Assembly (NCBI RefSeq): GCF_035515035.1
Contig: NZ_DATJCA010000152.1
Span: 53,544-117,543, forward strand
DNA length: 64,000 bases
Direction: 5' to 3'
Source of the DNA: Gelidibacter sp035515035
Lineage (GTDB): Bacteria; Bacteroidota; Bacteroidia; Flavobacteriales; Flavobacteriaceae
This document shows positions 44,452 through 52,743 of this stretch, piece after piece (the first letter of the stretch is position 1; every line of letters starts with the position of its first letter). Position numbers and translations under genes: made by a program. The notes below the pieces were generated by a model. That model saw only the letters and a list, made by a program, of their open reading frames with translations, had not been told where the DNA came from and made no database searches.

Positions 44452-46068
44452 TTAGAGGTTATTTGCTGTTTGTTCCGCTAAAATCATAGCGTTATAAGCA
44501 TTGGCAATTCTTCCAGATTTTGAAAGCGCACTGAACGGTCTTACGTCAGATGTTTTTCCACCAACGATAACTTTGTTTGTGAGTGCCAGTCCAGAATCCA
44601 GGATTATTTTTTTAACCTGTGGCGCGGTCAGTTTTGGATAATAAGAACGAATCAATGCTGCAATTCCTGCAACTGCCGGAGAGGCCATAGAGGTTCCACC
44701 AATGGATTTGTAAGTGTTTTCAGGATAGGTTGAATAGATATCCCCCCCTGGAGCAAAAATATCCACGTTTATTTTTCCATAATTTGAAAAACTTGAAATC
44801 ATACTAGAACCATATTTTGAATCTAATGATCCCACACTTATAAAATTATCAGAAATTTCAGGACCAGTTCCGATCGCGTCATTTGGATATACGTCTTTGG
44901 TATCCAGGTCTGCACCTTCATTTCCCGCGGCATTGACAATCAAGACATCTTTTGAGGCTGCATAAACAATGGCATCTCTAACCCAGTCACTGTGTGGGGA
45001 GTAGTATTTTCCAAAACTTGTGTTGATAATATGGGCGCCATTATCAGCTGCATATCTAATGGCCAAGGCGATATCCTTATCATATTCATCGCCGTTTGGA
45101 ACCGCTCTAACGCTCATGATTTTTACATTGTTGGCAACCCCATTTGCTCCTTTTCCGTTATTTCTTACAGCGGCAATAATTCCGGCAACATGTGTGCCGT
45201 GGCTTTCGGAAGGTTTTTTCGGTTTGACGTTATTGTTCCCGTAAAATTTTTCTACCATGTCATCAGGATTATCTCCTGTTTTACGTCCTCTGAAATCGAC
45301 ATTGAGGTTATAGTTCAATCGAGCTTTAATGTCTTCCAAACCTTCACTGATATCTTTTTTAGCTGCTTTAAGACTCTCAAAGTCCATGGTGTACACGTAT
45401 TTTGCAATAGCGATGTATTGTTGTAAGGTTTGATTGTTGGTGCTGATGGCATCTACATCTTCTCTCGTGTAGTTTTTCTTTTTGGTTTCCTTTTCCAAAG
45501 CATCATCAGCATTGGTGATTTGTTGTAAAAACTGCTCATAGTTGGTTTTGATACCCGAGTATTTTTCGTATTCGGCTTGACGCTCTGCTTTTGCTTCTGC
45601 ATAGCGTGGATGTGATGTATTGCCACTGGCCAATAGTCGTACATATTCCAACTGTTCGTTATAACCATCACCTAAAAAATTCCACCCATGGACATCATCA
45701 ACATATCCGTTTTTATCATCATCTATTCCATTACCCGGAATTTCTTTTTTATTGGTCCAGATCACACCTTGAAGATCTTCATGGTCGATATCAATTCCTG
45801 AATCAATAACGGCGACAATAACGGTACTTCCTTTTTTGTTTTTGATAATTTCATCGTAGGCTCGGTCAACGCTCATCCCGGGAATGGTATCCTTTTTCAG
45901 GTCCAAATGGCCCCAATGTTGCTTTTCAGCTTCGGTCAATTCAGAAGTTTTTAAGGGCAGCGAGTCAATGTTTTCCAACGGTGTTGAAATCACGCCAGAA
46001 GATGAACCGCAATTAAAGAGGGTACTTGCTGTAAAAACAACAATAGCGAATGATTTAAAAAATTTCAT
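44452..46068 (-). CDS. S8 family serine peptidase (subtilase), lipoprotein
   Basis: A 538-residue subtilase with lipobox STLFNC (Cys20). The catalytic triad is complete: D89 in AVIDSG, H290 in SHGTHVAG and S460 in GGTSMASP, with oxyanion-hole Asn383 in AAGNEG. Between Asp and His the spacing is about 200 residues, because of an inserted, mostly helical charged segment of roughly 140 residues (about 135-275). This is far more than in simple subtilisins. It is in the middle of an S8-M1 gene pair downstream of the MBL hydrolase. Confidence 0.92.
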   Translation of the reverse strand: MKFFKSFAIVVFTASTLFNCGSSSGVISTPLENIDSLPLKTSELTEAEKQHWGHLDLKKDTIPGMSVDRAYDEIIKNKKGSTVIVAVIDSGIDIDHEDLQGVIWTNKKEIPGNGIDDDKNGYVDDVHGWNFLGDGYNEQLEYVRLLASGNTSHPRYAEAKAERQAEYEKYSGIKTNYEQFLQQITNADDALEKETKKKNYTREDVDAISTNNQTLQQYIAIAKYVYTMDFESLKAAKKDISEGLEDIKARLNYNLNVDFRGRKTGDNPDDMVEKFYGNNNVKPKKPSESHGTHVAGIIAAVRNNGKGANGVANNVKIMSVRAVPNGDEYDKDIALAIRYAADNGAHIINTSFGKYYSPHSDWVRDAIVYAASKDVLIVNAAGNEGADLDTKDVYPNDAIGTGPEISDNFISVGSLDSKYGSSMISSFSNYGKINVDIFAPGGDIYSTYPENTYKSIGGTSMASPAVAGIAALIRSYYPKLTAPQVKKIILDSGLALTNKVIVGGKTSDVRPFSALSKSGRIANAYNAMILAEQTANNL

Positions 46069-46080
46069 GAGATCTAAATA

Positions 46081-46944
46081 TTAAGTTGTAAAAATGTCTT
46101 TTGTAGTAAAGGTTTGATCCAAACGGACGCCTTTATCCGTATGTTTTACCGTGATGATTTGGTTGTGGGCATCGTGTTCCAAAAAGAGATAATAATTTTT
46201 GTCCGCTGCGGTATTAAGGAAGAGTTCCTTTTCATCTAAGGTCAATAGCGGTCTGGTATCATATCCCATAACAAAAGGCAAAGGTATATGGCCAACGGTT
46301 GGCAGTAAATCCGCCATAAAAGCGATGGTTTTATCCTTATAGGTGATGAGCGGAATCATTTGCTTATCGGTGTGACCATCGGCAAAAAAGATATCGAAGC
46401 CCAATTCTGAGTTTTTTAGTAAGCGATTTTCAGGAAGTGACGTAAACTTAAGTTGGCCACTTTCTTCCATCGGAAGGATATTTTCTTTTAAAAAGGATGC
46501 TTTTTCACGATTATTGGGTTGGGTTGCCCATTGCCAATGTTCAGAATTGCTCCAGTAATGGGCATTTTTAAACGCAGGTTCGTATCCGGTTTTGTCTTTG
46601 TTCCATTGGATGCTACCACCACAATGATCAAAATGTAAATGGGTCATAAACACGTCCGTGATGTCATCCCGATGAAATCCATATTGTTTTAAGGAATTAT
46701 CAATGGAGTCATTTCCCCATAAAAAGTAGTAGCCAAAAAACTTATCACTTTGTTTGTTTCCCATTCCTGTATCAATCAGGATGAGTCGGTTACCATCTTC
46801 AATCAATAAACAACGTGCCGCAATATCAATCATATTGTTGGCATCGGGGGTGTTGGTACGCTGCCATAGTGATTTAGGGACAACACCAAACATAGCACCA
46901 CCATCAAGTTTGAAATTACCAGATTCAATAGGATATAGTTGCAT
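46081..46944 (-). CDS. MBL fold metallo-hydrolase
   Basis: A 287-residue cytosolic metallo-beta-lactamase-fold protein with the complete HLHFDH motif (His102, His104, Asp106, His107), ILIDTGMGN near 55-63 and DGHTDKQM with the next His near 200. The pattern is that of the quorum-quenching-lactonase-like/general hydrolase branch, and the substrate is unknown. It is divergent from the DUF202 gene and 12 bp upstream of the S8 gene, so probably first in the MBL-S8-M1 transcript. Confidence 0.87.
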   Translation of the reverse strand: MQLYPIESGNFKLDGGAMFGVVPKSLWQRTNTPDANNMIDIAARCLLIEDGNRLILIDTGMGNKQSDKFFGYYFLWGNDSIDNSLKQYGFHRDDITDVFMTHLHFDHCGGSIQWNKDKTGYEPAFKNAHYWSNSEHWQWATQPNNREKASFLKENILPMEESGQLKFTSLPENRLLKNSELGFDIFFADGHTDKQMIPLITYKDKTIAFMADLLPTVGHIPLPFVMGYDTRPLLTLDEKELFLNTAADKNYYLFLEHDAHNQIITVKHTDKGVRLDQTFTTKDIFTT

Positions 46945-47064
46945 AGTTGTTACTTTAGGCGATCGTTAAAGCTGCAAATTACTAAAACACTTAAAATTTG
47001 TCCGTTTTCAGCAATGATATTGGCTGTTTTTTAACATATAGAAGCGAACTTACGACTCATAAAA

Positions 47065-47095
47065 TTTGAAAGCACTGAAAATTATTCTAATTTTA
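47065..47095 (+). promoter_or_regulatory. DUF202 gene promoter
   Basis: TTTG (47065-47068) and TAATTTTA (47088-47095, 7 of 8 to TAnnTTTG) are separated by 19 bp, the Bacteroidota spacing. The ATG is 12 bp further. Confidence 0.5.
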
Positions 47096-47107
47096 TAAAA
47101 AAGATTT

Positions 47108-47464
47108 ATGAAAAGAATTGTTCCAGCATCTTTAAAGCTAAGCAAAATCAAACTTTTGAGGTTCGGACGGGATTTCAAACCAGATCAAGAGGTTATTTTA
47201 AGAGACTATCTTGCTATAGAACGAACCCGATTGGCAAATGAGCGGACCTTATTGTCTTACATTAGATCGTCACTCTATTTGATGTTGGGCGGGATTGCTT
47301 TTTTTCAATTAAAGAGTTTTCCGGATTTTAAATACTTGGCCATGTTGTCTTTATTTTTTAGCGCCATCTTTTTTATTATCGGAATCTATCGTTTTACGGT
47401 GCTTAAAAGAAGCTTAAAAACATTATACTACAATTCAGAAGCACAAAGCCGGAATAAGAAATAA
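47108..47464 (+). CDS. DUF202 family membrane protein
   Basis: A 118-residue protein with two predicted helices (about 58-74 and 81-101). The conserved RDYLAIERTRLANERTLLSY segment (about residues 36-55) is the DUF202 (YidH-type) signature, found N-terminal to helix 1. Function is not established. In eukaryotes the domain is attached to SPX/VTC polyphosphate proteins. It stands alone with its own promoter. Confidence 0.85.
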   Translation: MKRIVPASLKLSKIKLLRFGRDFKPDQEVILRDYLAIERTRLANERTLLSYIRSSLYLMLGGIAFFQLKSFPDFKYLAMLSLFFSAIFFIIGIYRFTVLKRSLKTLYYNSEAQSRNKK

Positions 47465-47530
47465 ATGGCGTGCCAAAAACCGTTATTCCACTGACTTTTC
47501 TACCATCCCAATTCATTTTTTATGATATAT

Positions 47531-47563
47531 TTTGGGGTTCTTAAGACAAAAAAAATAACTTTA
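47531..47563 (+). promoter_or_regulatory. antiporter gene promoter
   Basis: TTTG (47531-47534) and TAACTTTA (47556-47563, 7 of 8) with 21 bp between them. The ATG lies 27 bp further. A TTTACC/GGTAAA inverted repeat overlaps the start region, which might be an operator. Confidence 0.45.
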
Positions 47564-47590
47564 CCATATTAACAAAGGTAAAAACAGTAT

Positions 47591-49480
47591 ATGGTTGAAC
47601 TATCAGGAATTGTCATATTAGGTATCTTGGCGCAATGGGTGGCATGGAAGTTGAAAATCCCGGCGATTCTTCCTTTAATCTTAATAGGTCTTTTGGTGGG
47701 TCCATTTGCTGCTGAATATCTTTCAAGTGATGGAACGAAATGGATCCAGCCCATTTATAATGGTGAAAAGGGCCTTTTTCCTGGAGAAAGCCTTTTTTAT
47801 TTTGTGTCCTTGGCCATAAGTATTATTCTATTTGAAGGTGGATTGACCTTACGGGTTAAAGAGATCAAAAACATTGGACCAGTGATTACAAAATTGATCA
47901 CCATTGGTTCTACCGTCACCTTTTTTGGTGGTGCAGTTGCAGCCCATTATATTTTTTATCTCAGCTGGGAAATGTCTTTCCTTTTTTCGGCACTTATAGT
48001 GGTTACCGGCCCAACCGTTATCACTCCTATTTTACGTCATATACCTTTAAAACAGGACGTTTCTGCCGTTTTGAGGTGGGAAGGCATACTCATTGATCCT
48101 ATTGGTGCTTTAGTGGCCGTATTGGTGTTTGAATTTATCAGTGTGGATGTTGGCGGCGCCTTTACGAAAACTGCGTTCATTGAGTTTGGAAAAATTGTCT
48201 TGTTTGGAAGTACTTTCGGATTTGCATTTGCACATGGTCTCAATTTTATCATGAACAAGCGTTTGATTCCGCATTATTTGCTGAATGTTTTTGCCCTGGC
48301 CAGTGTGTTGGGCGTCTTTGTATTGGCTGATATCTTTGCACATGAATCCGGGCTATTGGCCGTTGTGGTCATGGGCATGGTTTTGGGTAACTCCAATTCA
48401 CCTTATTTAAAAGAACTGTTGTATTTCAAGGAATCCTTAAGCATCTTATTAGTTTCTATCTTATTTATTTTACTCGCGGCCAACATCAATATGGAAGATT
48501 TAAGGCTGGTGCTCAATTGGAATATGGTGGCACTTTTTGCCATTGTGGTGTTTATATTAAGACCGATAGGTGTTTTTTGGAGTACTTATAATTCCTCACT
48601 AAAATTTAATGAAAAGGTCTTTATAAGTTGGGTAGGTCCACGAGGAATTGTTGCGGCAGGAATTGCGTCATTATTTGGATTGAAGTTGGCAAAAAATGGC
48701 GTTCAAGATGCTGAATTTATTACACCTTTGGTGTTTATGATTGTATTGGGAACCGTCATTCTGAACGCTACAACTGCACGTTATATCGCAAAATTATTGG
48801 GTGTGTTTCTTAAAAAAGCAAACGGTATTTTAATTATTGGAGCGTCTAAATCCTCTCGACTCATTGGTAACTACTTACAGAAAAATGGACGACGCGTCGT
48901 GCTTCTTGATAATAATGAAATCAATATTTCAAAAGCAAGGGAATTGGGCTTGGAGGGCATTGTTTCCAATGTGTACGAAGCCTCTTTGGAAGATAATATT
49001 GAGTTGAATGATATCGGCTATATTATTGCCTTGACTGGAAATTCTGATATCAATCAATTTGCCATCAATAGGTTTGGTGAAGAATTTGGTCAAAATGGGG
49101 TCTTCAGGTTGATTACTTCGGATGAATTAAGTGATCCTGATTACGTGCCTAAGGAACATATTTTTATGCAAACCGATGATTTTATCTCCTTGACCGAAAC
49201 GACAAGAAAACACCCTTCCATTCATGAAATAGATATTCAAGATAAAGAGCATCTTCAAAGTTTGATTGAATTGAGTGGAAAGGATGATGACATTATTCCG
49301 ATGTTTTTGAAGGACGAATCAGAAGTATTGCACATCATTTCAGATGTCAACCAAGATGATGAAAAATTTACCGAAGGATGGCAATTGGTTTATTTAGGAA
49401 AACCCTATGATGTAGAGAAAATTCAGAAAGAAAAGACAGCAAATAAGGACAAAGAAAAAGCCCCAAACGAAAAGAATTGA
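47591..49480 (+). CDS. CPA-type Na+(K+)/H+ antiporter with C-terminal TrkA-N domain
   Basis: A 629-residue protein. Residues 1-400 form about 12 helices of the Na+/H+ exchanger fold, including VVTGPTVITPILRH (about 137-150), a region typical of CPA1 (NhaP) exchangers, and SWVGPRGIVAAGIASLFG (about 347-364). A Rossmann TrkA-N/RCK domain follows at about 412-530 (ILIIGASKSSRLIG), which probably senses nucleotide. The extreme C-terminus is charged and Lys/Glu-rich. It probably exchanges Na+ or K+ for protons at the inner membrane. Confidence 0.88.
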   Translation: MVELSGIVILGILAQWVAWKLKIPAILPLILIGLLVGPFAAEYLSSDGTKWIQPIYNGEKGLFPGESLFYFVSLAISIILFEGGLTLRVKEIKNIGPVITKLITIGSTVTFFGGAVAAHYIFYLSWEMSFLFSALIVVTGPTVITPILRHIPLKQDVSAVLRWEGILIDPIGALVAVLVFEFISVDVGGAFTKTAFIEFGKIVLFGSTFGFAFAHGLNFIMNKRLIPHYLLNVFALASVLGVFVLADIFAHESGLLAVVVMGMVLGNSNSPYLKELLYFKESLSILLVSILFILLAANINMEDLRLVLNWNMVALFAIVVFILRPIGVFWSTYNSSLKFNEKVFISWVGPRGIVAAGIASLFGLKLAKNGVQDAEFITPLVFMIVLGTVILNATTARYIAKLLGVFLKKANGILIIGASKSSRLIGNYLQKNGRRVVLLDNNEINISKARELGLEGIVSNVYEASLEDNIELNDIGYIIALTGNSDINQFAINRFGEEFGQNGVFRLITSDELSDPDYVPKEHIFMQTDDFISLTETTRKHPSIHEIDIQDKEHLQSLIELSGKDDDIIPMFLKDESEVLHIISDVNQDDEKFTEGWQLVYLGKPYDVEKIQKEKTANKDKEKAPNEKN

Positions 49481-49497
49481 GGCTTAACTTAATTTTT
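49458..49497. terminator. possible terminator between the antiporter gene and glgC
   Basis: AAGCCCCAA pairs with TTGAGGCTT with one mismatch, overlapping the antiporter stop codon and followed by an AT-rich T run. It is in a convergent spacer. Confidence 0.4.
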
Positions 49498-49508
49498 ATA
49501 TTTAGGTT

Positions 49509-50771
49509 CTAAATGACCGTTCCATGAGGAATAGTCGCGCCTTTCTTGATGACGATAATGCCTTCTTTGATCACGTAAGTATCGGTTTCTTTATCTTCTG
49601 AATTCTCGTCCACATTGATTCTCACATCATTTCCAATGCAACAATTTTTATCAATAATGGCGTTCTTTATAAAGCAACGCTTACCAATACCCATCGGTAT
49701 TTTTGATGTGGAGGTGACTTCAGCTAGGGATTGATAAATATCACTACCCATCATATACGTATTGATAATGGTAGAATCATGGCCAATTCTGGCACGGATT
49801 CCAATAACAGAATGCTCAATTTTTGCAGCATTGATAATACAGCCTTCTGCGATAACTGCTTTATTGAGCGTAGTGCCGCTAATTTTTGTGGTCGGGAGCA
49901 TTCTGGCCCGTGTGTAAATACGCTTTTTATTGTTAAACAGATCAAAGGCAGGAATATCATCGGTGAGCCCCAAATTGGCCTCAAAGAATGAATCTACATT
50001 TCCAATATCGGTCCAATAACCCTCAAAAGGATAACTTAATGTTTTATGCTTGTTAATAGACTGCGGAATGATTTCTTTTCCAAAATCATTGGTATCAGGG
50101 TTGTCCATAAGATCGATAAGCAGCTGACGATTAAAGATATAAATTCCCATGGAGGCCAAGTGATTCCGCCCCTGTGCTTTCATTTCGTCACTCACATCAG
50201 AGGTCCATTCGGGCAACAAACTCGCGTCAGGTTTTTCTATGAAGGAGGTAATGATACTGTTTTCATCAGTTTTTAAAATTCCAAAAGACGTGGCTTCTCT
50301 TTCCACAACAGGCAAGGTAGCAATGGTTATTTCGGCATTACTGGCCACATGCGCATCCAACATCTTATTAAAATCCATTTGATATAATTGGTCGCCAGAC
50401 AAAATTAGGGCGTATTCAAACTCGTGATTCAAAAAATGGTGCATATTTTGGCGTACGGCATCAGCTGTGCCTTGAAACCATGAGGTACTGGTCATCGTTT
50501 GCTCGGCGGCCAAAACGTCTACAAACGCTTGACTAAAGAAACTGAAATGATAGGTATTTTTAATGTGTTTGTTCAAGGACGCCGAATTAAATTGCGTCAA
50601 TACGAACATGCGTTTTATTTCTGAATTGATACAATTAGAAATAGGAATATCTACCAATCTATATTTTCCCGCAATGGGAACAGCTGGTTTTGATCGTGTT
50701 GCGGTAAGCGGATAAAGTCGAGAGCCTTGCCCACCACCTAAAATGATAGAAATTACTGAGTCGTGGTACAT
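49509..50771 (-). CDS. glgC: glucose-1-phosphate adenylyltransferase
   Basis: A 420-residue ADP-glucose pyrophosphorylase, first committed step of glycogen synthesis. N-terminal GGGQGSRLYPLTATRSKPAV (residues 12-31) is the nucleotide-binding and regulatory-loop signature. FIEKPD and the YWTDIGNVDSFFEANL segment (about 245-260) follow, then a left-handed helix C-terminal domain. It starts 2 bp after the glgA stop, so the two are one transcription unit. Confidence 0.95.
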   Translation of the reverse strand: MYHDSVISIILGGGQGSRLYPLTATRSKPAVPIAGKYRLVDIPISNCINSEIKRMFVLTQFNSASLNKHIKNTYHFSFFSQAFVDVLAAEQTMTSTSWFQGTADAVRQNMHHFLNHEFEYALILSGDQLYQMDFNKMLDAHVASNAEITIATLPVVEREATSFGILKTDENSIITSFIEKPDASLLPEWTSDVSDEMKAQGRNHLASMGIYIFNRQLLIDLMDNPDTNDFGKEIIPQSINKHKTLSYPFEGYWTDIGNVDSFFEANLGLTDDIPAFDLFNNKKRIYTRARMLPTTKISGTTLNKAVIAEGCIINAAKIEHSVIGIRARIGHDSTIINTYMMGSDIYQSLAEVTSTSKIPMGIGKRCFIKNAIIDKNCCIGNDVRINVDENSEDKETDTYVIKEGIIVIKKGATIPHGTVI

Positions 50772-50773
50772 AG

Positions 50774-52177
50774 TTACTGGATTAATGAATTATAAAGATT
50801 AATATAAGCTTGAGCCGAGGAATCCCAAGAATGGTCAATTTTCATGATTAAATTACGGTTTTTTTTGAACCTTTCGGTATCACTGTAAAAATTAATGGCC
50901 CGATGGATCGCAAAACTACCTTCGTGCACAGTTGCGCCATCATGTAAAATTCCAAAACCGTTATCGTCAAAATCCTTAACCGTATCTTTCAGCCCACCAA
51001 CTTTGTTGACAACAGGTACTGTGCCATAGCGCAAAGCGTACATTTGGTTAAGCCCACAAGGTTCTACACGTGATGGCATGACTAAAAAATCGGCAGCAGC
51101 GTAAACAATATGTGCCAAACGTTCGTTATACCCAATATAGTTGTTGTAATACCCGGGATGGCGATATTTTAATTGGTCTAACTGATGTTCTACAGAGGTA
51201 TCTCCAGAACCCAACATGATTACGGTCAAGTTTTTATGAACTAGGGAATTATGAAAAATTTCAGGTAATAAATCGGCTCCTTTTTCACCTACCAGTCGTC
51301 CAATAAATGCAAATAACGGAAGTGCGGGATTGAGATTGAACTCTTTGCAAAGCCATTCTTTATTGCCTTTTTTACCTGAAACAGCGGTTTTTATGGAATA
51401 GTTTTGAATCAAATTATCGTCGGTAGCGGGATCCCAAACCTTATCATCAATACCATTCAAAATTCCCACACATTTACCGCTTTCATAGCGCAGCAAATCT
51501 TCCAGACCATTGGCAGCATATTTAAGTTCTTCCATGTAATTTGGAGATACTGTGGTCACTTTCCATGCGCACTTTATAGCTGATGCCAACGGATTTATGA
51601 GATGGTTCCAATCTAATAACCCAGCTTTAGAAAAATCAAAAGGTGGGATGAGGTGGATTTTATTATGACTGAACCAGCCTTGGTATTGCCCATTGTGAAT
51701 GGTAACCACCGTTGGTGTCCTTCTTAATTTATGATAGGCATAGGATTGTGACATCATAAACGGAATCAATCCTGTATGATGGTCATGGCAATGTACAATA
51801 TCCGGTTTTGTTTCTAACTGCACCAACCAATCTAAGGTAGCAATCTGAAAACCTAAAAACCGATCGGTATCATTGGAAGAATATACATAATCTGTATATA
51901 ATAATTCTGGAATATGAACAAGGTAAAGGTCATAACCCAAGGTGTTATCTTCAAGGGTGAGGATGTCAAAATTAAAGGGTCTACCTAAATTGAATCGGCC
52001 ATTAAAAACTCTTTTGAACGCATGGGATTGGGTAAATTTATTATTATAAAAGGGCATGATGACGCTGCTGGCCTGACCCAAATCATTCTGATATTTTGGA
52101 AGTGCACCAACGACATCTCCCAAACCTCCAACTTTGGCAATAGGATAGCATTCCGCACTGATATGAAATATGTTCAT
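50774..52177 (-). CDS. glgA: glycogen synthase (GT5)
   Basis: A 467-residue ADP-glucose:glycogen glucosyltransferase. The ADP-glucose-binding KVGGLGDVVGALPK is at about residues 16-29, within the GT5 N-terminal domain. The C-terminal GT-B half has RVEPCGLNQMYALRYGTVPV near 371-390. It extends alpha-1,4-glucan chains using the ADP-glucose from GlgC, encoded directly downstream. No glgB or glgP lies in the window. Confidence 0.94.
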   Translation of the reverse strand: MNIFHISAECYPIAKVGGLGDVVGALPKYQNDLGQASSVIMPFYNNKFTQSHAFKRVFNGRFNLGRPFNFDILTLEDNTLGYDLYLVHIPELLYTDYVYSSNDTDRFLGFQIATLDWLVQLETKPDIVHCHDHHTGLIPFMMSQSYAYHKLRRTPTVVTIHNGQYQGWFSHNKIHLIPPFDFSKAGLLDWNHLINPLASAIKCAWKVTTVSPNYMEELKYAANGLEDLLRYESGKCVGILNGIDDKVWDPATDDNLIQNYSIKTAVSGKKGNKEWLCKEFNLNPALPLFAFIGRLVGEKGADLLPEIFHNSLVHKNLTVIMLGSGDTSVEHQLDQLKYRHPGYYNNYIGYNERLAHIVYAAADFLVMPSRVEPCGLNQMYALRYGTVPVVNKVGGLKDTVKDFDDNGFGILHDGATVHEGSFAIHRAINFYSDTERFKKNRNLIMKIDHSWDSSAQAYINLYNSLIQ

Positions 52178-52596
52178 TGGTTAGTTTTATTAGTTTTTTA
52201 AAACTACAAAATATTTGAGCATATCACATACTTATAAAAAAAATATATTTTAAGATTTATTTGAGATGAATGTTGCTCAAATTTTAATATTCGTGAATCA
52301 TTTGAGCAAATATCACGTTATTTAGTGGGTTCATTAACGAAAATTGATTGGTGGAAGTACAGATTGAAAAATCCTGCTCTGATGGACACAGGAGACCGTT
52401 TGGTTTAATGTAGTTAATCTTGATGTTTTATATAAAAAGCGGACACAGGAATCTTTTGGTTCAACGGAGTTGATTTTATACTCTCAGCTCAAACCAGAAG
52501 TGGCTAAAAGCGTTACAAAACTAGAATGATCATTTAATTATGAGGTTCCTGCCTTCGCCAAATTCCTGCGGACGCATATGACATCCAAATTATGAG

Positions 52597-52616
52597 ATTC
52601 CTGCCTGCGCAGGAAT
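52597..52616. repeat. 20-bp palindromic element
   Basis: ATTCCTGC-CTGC-GCAGGAAT, a perfect 8-bp stem with a 4-base loop. It is one of a family of TTCCTGC/GCAGGAA hairpins in this spacer and resembles small dispersed palindromes found in many bacterial genomes. Confidence 0.7.
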
Positions 52617-52716
52617 TAGGTTAATCTTTAGGTTCAACGGAGTTGATCTTATACTTTTAGCTCAAAAACGAACTAGGTAAAAGCGTTAAAAACTAGAATG
52701 GTCTTTTTATCATGAG

Positions 52717-52736
52717 GTTCCTGCCTTCGCAGGAAC
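52717..52736. repeat. 20-bp palindromic element at the lepA 3' end
   Basis: GTTCCTGC-CTTC-GCAGGAAC, a perfect 8-bp stem with a 4-base loop, 8 bp past the lepA stop. It could stall or end the lepA transcript, although no T run follows. Confidence 0.65.
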
Positions 52737-52743
52737 TTATAGT

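Larger units (their letters stand above)
52384..52740. repeat. repeat-rich spacer between lepA and glgA
   Basis: The 566-bp gene-free space (52178-52743) carries two copies of an element of at least 100 bp, offset by 173 bp. They begin near 52456 and 52629, share TCAACGGAGTTGAT, and match at roughly four of five positions by eye. A shorter diverged start (GGACACAGGA at 52384 and 52441) is seen too. Each unit ends in a TTCCTGC...GCAGGAA hairpin motif (broken at 52545-52559, intact at 52717-52736). Another intact one is at 52597-52616. No coding potential was found. I see nothing else in 52178-52383. Confidence 0.7.

Noticed and set aside
47465..47590. Extra small gene between DUF202 and the antiporter gene
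   Set aside because: Only a promoter-like pair and a short inverted repeat are visible. No credible frame is present.
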